Source: Sphingomonas bacterium (GTDB lineage: Bacteria; Pseudomonadota; Alphaproteobacteria; Sphingomonadales; Sphingomonadaceae). Taken from it: DNA of 33,003 nt. The notes below the pieces were generated by a model, which did no database searches, was not told the origin of the DNA, and saw nothing but the letters and a program-made list of their open reading frames with translations. A program made the position numbers and the translations under genes. Shown piece after piece: positions 26,211 through 33,003 of this stretch (positions are counted from its first letter, which is position 1; each line of letters starts with the position of its first letter). The stretch spans positions 1 to 33,003 of the forward strand of contig NZ_JAQGLK010000057.1 in the NCBI RefSeq assembly GCF_028292925.1, written 5' to 3'.

Positions 26211-27518
26211 ATGCTCTACGACGCCTATGAGTTCCAGCGCTCGCTGCTGGCCGGCGCAAGCGCATTCGCGAACATGGGATCGGAGTGGATGCAAAATCCG
26301 GTCAACCCGCTCTCCTATACGCAGACCGGCACGGTAGTCGCCTCCGGGCTGGACGTGTTCGCCCACGCCTCGGCGCCGCGCGGCAAGCCGGTATTCGATT
26401 TCGGCACGATCACCGTCGAGGGCCGCAGCGTGGCGGTGAGCGAGGAACTCGTCGCCAGCAAGCCGTTCGGCCAGCTCCGCCACTTCAGGCGCGAGGGGAT
26501 CGATAACGGGCGCAAGCTGCTGATCGTCTCGCCGATGTCCGGCCACTATGCCACGCTGCTGCGCGGCACGGTGGAGCGGATGCTCCCCGGCAACGATGTG
26601 TACATCACCGACTGGGCGGATGCGAAGCTGGTGCCGCTGGACGACGGCAGCTTCGATCTCGACGATTATATCGATTACCTGATCGGCTTTCTCGAGCATA
26701 TCGGCCCCGGCACGCACATGCTCGCCGTCTGCCAGCCGGCCGTGCCCTGCTACGCGGCGGCGGCCTTGATGTCGGAGGATCGCCACCCCTGCCGGCCGCG
26801 CACGCTCACCATGATGGGCGGGCCGATCGACACGCGGGAGGCGCCGACCCAGGTCAACACGGTAGCCACCCAGCGTCCGCACGCCTGGTTCGAGCAGAAC
26901 GTGATCGCCACCGTGCCCTTTTACTATCCGGGCGGCGGCCGCCGGGTCTATCCGGGGTTCCTGCAACTCGCCGGCTTCATGGCGATGAACCTGGGCAACC
27001 ACCTCGCCAGCCACTGGGGCATGTTCAAGCACCTCGTCGAGGGCGACGAGGAGAGCGCAGACGCCACCAAGCGTTTCTACGAGGAATATCGTTCGGTCTG
27101 CGACATGACGGCGGAGTTCTACCTTCAGACGATCGACCAGGTTTTCCAGAAGCATGCGCTGCCCAAGGGCGAGTTCATGCACCGCGACCGGCTGGTCGAT
27201 CCCGCTGCGATCACCGACGTCGGGCTGCTCGCGATCGAGGGCGAGCGGGACGACATCTCCGGCATCGGCCAGACGAAGGCGGCGCTGACCATCGCGACGG
27301 CGCTGCCGGACGAGCACAAAAAGTATTTCATGGCCGCGGGCGTCGGCCATTACGGCATCTTCAACGGCCGCCGCTGGCGCGAGATGATCGCGCCGGTCTG
27401 CGAGGAGTGGATGGCCGCGCATGACGACAAGGGCGTTCCCGATCGGGCCGCGGTCGTCGATGCCGGGGCGGATGCCGACGCCATCGCGCGCGAGGCTGCC
27501 CCGGTCAGCTTTGCCTGA
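26211..27518 (+). CDS. phaZ: Intracellular polyhydroxybutyrate depolymerase
   Basis: A 435-residue cytosolic or granule-bound enzyme that mobilises stored PHB. The catalytic triad can be placed as Cys174 (MLAVCQPAVP), Asp347 (EGERDDISG) and His380 (GVGHYGIFNG). Spacings of 173 and 206 residues almost equal those of Cupriavidus necator PhaZ1 (Cys183, Asp355, His388). Other family blocks are VSPMSGHYATLLRGTVE, VYITDWADAKLVP and FYYPGGGRRVYPGFLQ. ATG 26211 has AGGAGGAA (26197-26204) upstream; the frame is open to 26166, but that part lacks a site. Two PhaR-like motifs precede it. A dipeptide epimerase gene follows after 26 bases. No PHA synthase is in the window. Confidence 0.93.
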   Translation: MLYDAYEFQRSLLAGASAFANMGSEWMQNPVNPLSYTQTGTVVASGLDVFAHASAPRGKPVFDFGTITVEGRSVAVSEELVASKPFGQLRHFRREGIDNGRKLLIVSPMSGHYATLLRGTVERMLPGNDVYITDWADAKLVPLDDGSFDLDDYIDYLIGFLEHIGPGTHMLAVCQPAVPCYAAAALMSEDRHPCRPRTLTMMGGPIDTREAPTQVNTVATQRPHAWFEQNVIATVPFYYPGGGRRVYPGFLQLAGFMAMNLGNHLASHWGMFKHLVEGDEESADATKRFYEEYRSVCDMTAEFYLQTIDQVFQKHALPKGEFMHRDRLVDPAAITDVGLLAIEGERDDISGIGQTKAALTIATALPDEHKKYFMAAGVGHYGIFNGRRWREMIAPVCEEWMAAHDDKGVPDRAAVVDAGADADAIAREAAPVSFA

Positions 27519-27544
27519 CCCGGCCCGTCCGGGGCATCGGGGCG

Positions 27545-28531
27545 ATGGCGCTTAGGCTGACCGCAGCGATCGAACGCTGGCCGGTGGCCGGCGCCTTCAC
27601 CATCGCCCGCGGCGCCAAGACCCACGTCGACGTCGTTGTCGCCGAAATTACCGACGGCGAACATGTCGGCCGCGGCGAAGCGACGCCGATCTACTATCAT
27701 GGCGAGACGGCGGAGACGGTGCTGGCGCAGGTTCTGGCGCTGGCGGGCGATGTTTCCGCCGGGATCGACCGCGCCGGCCTGGCGGTAAAGGCGGGCCGCG
27801 GCGCCGCGCGGAACGCGGTCGATGCCGCTTCGTGGGACCTGCAGGCGAAGCGCAGCGGTGTCCCGGCCTGGGCGCGCGCCGGGCTCTCGCCGCCTGTGCC
27901 GCTCATTACCGCTTTCACAATCTCGCTCGGCGATCCCGATCGGATGGAGGCGGACGCCCGCGCCGCCGCCGGGCGCTACCCGCTGCTCAAGCTCAAGCTG
28001 GCGGGGGAGGGCGATCTTGCCCGCGTCGCCGCCGTCCGTCGCGGCGCGCCGGATGCCCGGCTGATCGTGGATGCCAATGAATCGTGGACCGGGCGCGACG
28101 TCGCGGCCGAAGCTGCGGCCCTGCTGCCGTTCGGCGTCGAACTGATCGAGCAGCCGGTGGCGGCCGGGCAGGATCGCCTGCTCGACGGCGTGGCCTCGCC
28201 GATCCCGCTCTGCGCCGACGAGAGCTGCCAGGACCGTGCCGATCTGCCGCGCTGCATCGGCCGCTACGCCGCTGTGAACATCAAGCTCGACAAGGCCGGC
28301 GGGTTCAGCGAGGCGCTGGCGCTGGCCGACGAAGCCCGCGCGGCCGGGCTGGATCTGATGGTCGGGTGCATGTTGTCGACCTCGCTTGGCATCGCGCCGG
28401 CCTTCCTGCTCGGCCAAAAGGCGCGCTGGGTCGATCTCGATGGCCCCCTGCTGCTGGCGCACGATCGCCCCGGTGGCTTCCGTTTCGACGGCGGGACGAT
28501 GCCGCCGGTGGATGGCGGCTTCTGGGGCTGA
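27545..28531 (+). CDS. Dipeptide epimerase (L-Ala-D/L-Glu epimerase type, enolase superfamily)
   Basis: A 328-residue member of the muconate-lactonising-enzyme subgroup. The acid/base pair is Lys151 in the KxK motif (LLKLKLAG; Lys149 and Lys151) and probably Lys247 in NIKLDKAGG. Magnesium ligands are Asp in IVDANES, Glu in LIEQPV and Asp in LCADESC. The late VGCMLSTSLG and DLDGPLLL fit Ala-Glu epimerases, which recycle murein peptides. Start ATG 27545 follows phaZ by 26 bases with a G-rich site, so the two are probably co-transcribed, although no functional link is obvious. Exact dipeptide specificity is not readable. Confidence 0.87.
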   Translation: MALRLTAAIERWPVAGAFTIARGAKTHVDVVVAEITDGEHVGRGEATPIYYHGETAETVLAQVLALAGDVSAGIDRAGLAVKAGRGAARNAVDAASWDLQAKRSGVPAWARAGLSPPVPLITAFTISLGDPDRMEADARAAAGRYPLLKLKLAGEGDLARVAAVRRGAPDARLIVDANESWTGRDVAAEAAALLPFGVELIEQPVAAGQDRLLDGVASPIPLCADESCQDRADLPRCIGRYAAVNIKLDKAGGFSEALALADEARAAGLDLMVGCMLSTSLGIAPAFLLGQKARWVDLDGPLLLAHDRPGGFRFDGGTMPPVDGGFWG

Positions 28532-28631
28532 GGCCATTGCTGCCTTGCCGGCGCGGAGCGCGGGCGTCGGACCACCACCATCCCGCAATGCCGCCCGACC
28601 ATCCGGCCGCGATGCAGCCACCGCAAAGAAA

Positions 28632-28657
28632 AACCCCGCCGATCGCTCGGCGGGGTT
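28632..28657 (-). terminator. Intrinsic terminator between the epimerase gene and glnA
   Basis: A perfect 11-base stem, AACCCCGCCGA (28632-28642) / TCGGCGGGGTT (28647-28657), with loop TCGC. On the minus strand it continues GGGGTTTTTCTTTG, so it mainly terminates glnA, 26 bases after its stop. It could also stop plus-strand transcription. Confidence 0.85.
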
Positions 28658-28682
28658 CGTCATCCTCCCGATCGCGTGACGA

Positions 28683-30095
28683 TCAGAGGCTGTAGTACAT
28701 CTCGAACTCGACCGGGCTGGGGGTCATTTCCCAACGCGCGACTTCCGGCATCTTCAGCTCGATGAACGCTTCGATCTGGTCCTCGGTGAACACGCCACCC
28801 TTGGTCAGGAAGGCGTGGTCCGCCTTCAGCGAGTCGAGCGCCTCGCGCAGCGACGAGCAGACCGTCGGCACCTCAGCCAGCTCTTCCGGCGGCAGGTCGT
28901 ACAGGTTCTTGTCCATTGCCGGGCCGGGGTGGATCTTGTTCTCGATCCCGTCGAGGCCCGCCATCAGCAACGCCGCATAGCAGAGATACGGGTTGGCCAT
29001 CGCATCCGGGAAACGGAACTCGACCCGCTTCGCCTTGGCACCTGCGCCGTAGGGGATGCGGCACGAGGCCGAACGGTTGCGCGCCGAATAGGCCAGCAGC
29101 ACCGGCGCTTCGTAGCCCGGCACCAGCCGCTTGTAGCTGTTGGTGGTCGGGTTGGTGAAGGCGTTCAGCGCCTTGGCGTGCTTGATGACGCCGCCGATGA
29201 AGTACAGGCACATGTCGCTCAGGCCGGCATAGCCGTTGCCGGCGAACAAAGGCTCGCCCTTCGACCAGATCGAGAAGTGCGTGTGCATGCCCGATCCGTT
29301 ATCTTCCTTGATCGGCTTCGGCATGAACGTAACCGTCTTGCCGTAGGCGGCAGCGACGTTCCAGCAGACATACTTGTAGATCTGCATCCGGTCGGCGGTC
29401 TGCACCAGCGTGCCGAACGTCAGGCCCAGTTCGTGCTGCGCGGCAGCCACCTCATGGTGGTGCTTGTCGCAGGGCAGGCCCATTTCGAGCATGGTCGAGA
29501 CCATCTCGCCGCGAATGTCGACGGCCGAGTCCACCGGCGCGACGGGGAAGTAGCCGCCCTTGGCACGCGGGCGGTGGCCCAGATTGCCGCCTTCCAGCTT
29601 CTTGCCGTTGTTCGTCGGCAGCTCGACATCGTCCAGCTTGTAGTAAGACGAGTTGTACGTGTTCTCGAACCGCACGTCGTCGAACATGAAGAACTCGGCC
29701 TCGGGGCCGACATAGACGGTATCACCGATGCCCAGCGTCTTGACGTAGGCCTCGGCCCGCTTGGCGGTCGAGCGCGGATCGCGCGAATAGAGTTCACCCG
29801 ACGACGGCTCGACGATGTCGCACACCAGGATGAGCATCGGGGTGGCGGAGAAGGGGTCGGTCCAAACCGCGTCCAGATCCGGCTTCAGGATCATGTCGGA
29901 TTCGTTGATCGCCTTCCAGCCGTCGATCGACGAACCGTCGAACATGAAGCCGTCCGTCAGTTCGTCCTCGCCGACGACGGAGGAGACCATGGTCAGGTGC
30001 TGCCACTTGCCCTTGGGGTCCGTGAAGCGGAGATCGACCCACTCGATCTCCTGGTCCTTGATCATCTTCAGAACGTCGCTGGCGGTATTGGCCAT
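28683..30095 (-). CDS. glnA: Glutamine synthetase type I
   Basis: A 470-residue dodecameric enzyme that makes glutamine from glutamate, ammonia and ATP, the main nitrogen assimilation step. Typical blocks are [41 protein letters not shown], the active-site flap region, [11 protein letters not shown], and the adenylylation site Tyr399 in NLYDLPPEE, indicating the GSI-beta type controlled by GlnE. ATG 30095 is preceded by GGGGAAGG. It lies 70 bases downstream of glnB on the same strand, forming the usual alphaproteobacterial glnBA operon, and ends before a strong terminator. Confidence 0.97.
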   Translation of the reverse strand: MANTASDVLKMIKDQEIEWVDLRFTDPKGKWQHLTMVSSVVGEDELTDGFMFDGSSIDGWKAINESDMILKPDLDAVWTDPFSATPMLILVCDIVEPSSGELYSRDPRSTAKRAEAYVKTLGIGDTVYVGPEAEFFMFDDVRFENTYNSSYYKLDDVELPTNNGKKLEGGNLGHRPRAKGGYFPVAPVDSAVDIRGEMVSTMLEMGLPCDKHHHEVAAAQHELGLTFGTLVQTADRMQIYKYVCWNVAAAYGKTVTFMPKPIKEDNGSGMHTHFSIWSKGEPLFAGNGYAGLSDMCLYFIGGVIKHAKALNAFTNPTTNSYKRLVPGYEAPVLLAYSARNRSASCRIPYGAGAKAKRVEFRFPDAMANPYLCYAALLMAGLDGIENKIHPGPAMDKNLYDLPPEELAEVPTVCSSLREALDSLKADHAFLTKGGVFTEDQIEAFIELKMPEVARWEMTPSPVEFEMYYSL

Positions 30096-30165
30096 CTGTT
30101 TTGCCTTCCCCGTGATAATTGATTCGGGCGGCCCGGACGGGCGCCCGCGTGCCTTGCGCCCGCGA

Positions 30166-30696
<531 letters not shown>

Positions 30697-30716
30697 GCCT
30701 CGAATATCCCGGCCGA

Positions 30717-32027
30717 TCACGCTTCCTTGCTGGCCGCGTGGCGCAGGCCGATCAGCAGCAGGATAGCGCCCAGCAGCGATCCCGCCGCCATGACGGGCGA
30801 CACGACGTCCCGGCCAAGCCCGGCCTGGAACAGGAAGCCGGCGATGATCGGCGCCAGGGCAGCACCGGCGCGGCCGAAGCCGATCATGAAGCCGGTTCCT
30901 GTCGCGCGGGCATGGGTCGGGAAGTTTCGCGCCGCCAGGGCGTAGAAGCCGACGACCGCCGAATTCCAGAAGAAGCCGGCGATGAACACGATGATCGTCA
31001 GCGAGGTGAGGTTCGGCGCGACGAAGCCGAACATCGAGACCACCGCCGCCGTTCCGAACGTCACCAGCGTGGTCAGCCGCTTGAGCCCGAACCGGATCGT
31101 CAGCGCGCCGATGGCGATGCCGCCGATCGCCCCGCCCAGATTGGCCCAGACCAGCACGCTGCTGCCCTGTGCCTGGCTGAAGCCCATGTCGACGACGATC
31201 TTCGGGATCCAGCTCTGCATGTAGTAGAAGGTCATGATGTGCAGGAAGTAGGAGACGCTCAGCACGAAGGTCGTGAACGCCAGTCCCGGCCGGAAGATAT
31301 CGGACGGGCGGCCGCGATCCGCGACTGCGGGCATCGGCGGCATGGCGGCGATCGGGGCGTGGCCCATCCGCCCGATGATGCCGTTGATCTTCTCGAGCGC
31401 GCCGTTCGGCCGCTTCTGCACCAGAAAGGAGATCGATTCCGGAAGGAAGATCAGGATCAGCGGGATGAACAGGGCCGAAAAGACGCCACCGAAGATGAAC
31501 ACCGCGCGCCAGTCGAAATGGTTGAGCAGCCAGGCCGCGATCAGCCCGCCGACGACAACCCCCACCGGATAGCCGACCGACATGATCGACACCGAGAGGT
31601 CACGGCGCTTCTGGCTGGAAAACTCCGCGGCGACGGCGTTGATCGATGCGAGCATCCCGCCGATGCCGAGCCCGGTGAGGATCCGCCACAGCGACAGAAT
31701 GTAGATGCCGTCCGCCGTTGCGGACAGGAACATGCCGGCGGTCATCGCCGCCAGGCAGCCGAGCATCAGCGGCCGCCGCCCGACGACGTCGGCCAGCGGC
31801 GCTACCAGCAGCGATCCCAGGCCCATGCCGATCAGGCCCATCGACAGCACGATACCGAGCGCCCCGCGCTCCACGCCCCATTCCAGCGCGATGCCGGGGG
31901 CGGCGAAGCTGATCGAGACCACATCGAACCCGTCGAGCGCATTCAGGCCGACGGTGATCGCCACCGCCAGGATCTGGAGCCGGCTCATCGGTGCGTTCAG
32001 GATCGTCGTACGCGGATCGTCGCTCAT
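30717..32027 (-). CDS. MFS transporter, aromatic acid:H+ symporter (AAHS) type
   Basis: A 436-residue inner-membrane transporter with twelve predicted helices. The AAHS hallmark DGFD is in helix 1 (Asp32-Gly-Phe-Asp35), where PcaK and BenK have their essential Asp residues. The MFS loop 2-3 motif is APLADVVGRRPLM. A cytoplasmic central loop (about 195-245) carries FLPESISFLVQKRPNGAL. The related loop 8-9 motif is IGALTIRFGLKRL. GGGGGGACG directly precedes ATG 32027. Family members import benzoate-type acids, and the substrate here is probably an aromatic or similar organic acid, but this cannot be fixed from sequence. It lies between map and glnB on the same strand, apparently as its own unit. 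It could serve the aromatic-type island at the start of the window; that is only a suggestion. Confidence 0.88.
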   Translation of the reverse strand: MSDDPRTTILNAPMSRLQILAVAITVGLNALDGFDVVSISFAAPGIALEWGVERGALGIVLSMGLIGMGLGSLLVAPLADVVGRRPLMLGCLAAMTAGMFLSATADGIYILSLWRILTGLGIGGMLASINAVAAEFSSQKRRDLSVSIMSVGYPVGVVVGGLIAAWLLNHFDWRAVFIFGGVFSALFIPLILIFLPESISFLVQKRPNGALEKINGIIGRMGHAPIAAMPPMPAVADRGRPSDIFRPGLAFTTFVLSVSYFLHIMTFYYMQSWIPKIVVDMGFSQAQGSSVLVWANLGGAIGGIAIGALTIRFGLKRLTTLVTFGTAAVVSMFGFVAPNLTSLTIIVFIAGFFWNSAVVGFYALAARNFPTHARATGTGFMIGFGRAGAALAPIIAGFLFQAGLGRDVVSPVMAAGSLLGAILLLIGLRHAASKEA

Positions 32028-32128
32028 CGTCCCCCCTCATCGCCCGCGCTGGGTCGGCGGGATAGGGCGATGTCGCCGGGCGGAGCGGCGAAAGCAAGTC
32101 CGGAAACGCGGTTCCGGCCTGCCGGACC

Positions 32129-32956
32129 CTACAGATAGGGAGGTGAATCGTATCCGGCAGGGCTCAGCGTGAAGATCTCGCAGCCATCCTCGGTTATCCC
32201 GATCGAATGCTCGAACTGGGCGGAGAGCGAACGGTCCCGCGTCACGGCGGTCCAGCCGTCGTCCAGCACCTTCACGTCGGGCTTGCCGGTATTGATCATC
32301 GGCTCGATCGTGAAGAACATGCCGGGGCGCAGTTCCGGCCCGGTGCCCGGCCGGCCGACATGCACCACCTCCGGCGCATCGTGGAAATTCCGGCCGACGC
32401 CGTGGCCGCAGAAATCGCGCACCACGCCGTAGCGGTGCTTTTCGGCGAAGCTCTGGATCGCATGGCTGATGTCGCCCAGCCGGTTGCCGGGCTTCGCCTG
32501 CGCGATGCCCAGCATCATCGCCTCATACGTCACCTCGACCAGCCGCCGCGCCTTCACCGGCACGTCGCCGACCAGGAACATCCGGCTGGTATCGCCGTGC
32601 CAGCCGTTCAGCAGCGGGGTCACGTCGATATTGACGATGTCGCCGTCCTTCAGCGTCCGCGAACTCGGGATGCCGTGGCAGACGACGTGGTTGATCGAGA
32701 TGCAGCTGCTCTTGGTATAGCCGCGATAGCCGAGCGTGGCGGGGTGGCCGCCGCCGCGCAGCATCGCCTCGCGGATCATGTCGTCCAGCGCCTCGGTTTC
32801 GACGCCGGGGACGACGTGCGGGGTGATCTCGTCCATCACCTGCGCGGCGAGCCGCCCGGCGGCGCGCATCCCGGCGAACCCTTCCTCGCCGTGCAGCTTG
32901 ATCGCGCCGGTGCGCGGCAGGACGTCGCCGTCCCGAACGGTCATATATTCGGTCAT
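32129..32956 (-). CDS. map: Methionine aminopeptidase, type I
   Basis: A 275-residue pita-bread-fold metalloprotease that removes the initiator Met from new proteins. All five metal ligands can be seen: the two Asp in NIDVTPLLNGWHGDTS, His in GHGVGRNFHD, Glu in FTIEPMINTG and Glu in QFEHSIGI. The N-terminal stretch DVLPRTGAIKLHGEEGFAGM is the usual alphaproteobacterial extension. Start at ATG 32956 or in-frame ATG 32944; neither has a strong ribosome binding site, and I keep the longer form. The C-terminus ends near SPAGYDSPPYL. A promoter would lie at or beyond the window edge. Confidence 0.95.
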   Translation of the reverse strand: MTEYMTVRDGDVLPRTGAIKLHGEEGFAGMRAAGRLAAQVMDEITPHVVPGVETEALDDMIREAMLRGGGHPATLGYRGYTKSSCISINHVVCHGIPSSRTLKDGDIVNIDVTPLLNGWHGDTSRMFLVGDVPVKARRLVEVTYEAMMLGIAQAKPGNRLGDISHAIQSFAEKHRYGVVRDFCGHGVGRNFHDAPEVVHVGRPGTGPELRPGMFFTIEPMINTGKPDVKVLDDGWTAVTRDRSLSAQFEHSIGITEDGCEIFTLSPAGYDSPPYL

Positions 32957-33003
32957 GCCGGCGATATAGGACCGTCTGCGCCACTTTGCGAGCGGGGACG
33001 CGC

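Overview
The window is high-GC DNA from an alphaproteobacterium, almost certainly a sphingomonad (Sphingomonas or close relative). The grounds are an alanine/arginine-rich proteome, a large TonB-dependent receptor of the sphingomonad type, a GST that closely resembles the sphingomonad lignin beta-etherase LigE, a class II DAHP synthase, and promoter-like sequences that fit the alphaproteobacterial general-stress sigma factor EcfG. No mobile element, phage gene or CRISPR array is visible. The assignment rests on recognition of protein families by eye, not on a search.

Region 1 (1-6128) looks like a catabolic island. It holds a partial CmcJ/NvfI-type oxygenase and a NodD-like LysR regulator on the minus strand. 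Divergent from these are a TonB-dependent receptor, a second CmcJ/NvfI-type oxygenase and a LigE-like glutathione-dependent ether-cleaving enzyme. It reads as sensing, uptake and oxidation/ether cleavage of a bulky, probably aromatic, substrate. Region 2 (6129-11923) carries a GH1-like/RmlD-like fusion protein, a manganese catalase behind a possible stress promoter, a zinc alcohol dehydrogenase and a small membrane-anchored protein of unknown function.

Region 3 (11924-18013) is mostly housekeeping and on the minus strand: tRNA-Glu(CTC) with its own promoter and terminator, class II DAHP synthase, a WecB-type UDP-GlcNAc 2-epimerase that seems to start with CTG inside the stop of a CcmI-like TPR protein, cysteinyl-tRNA synthetase and a small acidic lipoprotein. 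Region 4 (18237-21845) is a two-gene carbohydrate unit: a GT4 glycosyltransferase with an extra C-terminal domain, and a GH130 protein. These start with GTG and TTG, each behind a strong ribosome binding site.

Region 5 (21891-28531) has a secreted M28 peptidase, EttA translationally coupled to a CYTH-domain protein, a small secreted protein behind a well-matched EcfG-type promoter, an intracellular PHB depolymerase preceded by two PhaR-like sites, and a dipeptide epimerase. Region 6 (28632-32956), all minus strand, holds glnB-glnA, an aromatic-acid-type MFS transporter and methionine aminopeptidase. The glnBA genes and the PHB depolymerase place nitrogen control and carbon storage close together, though separate regulation is likely.
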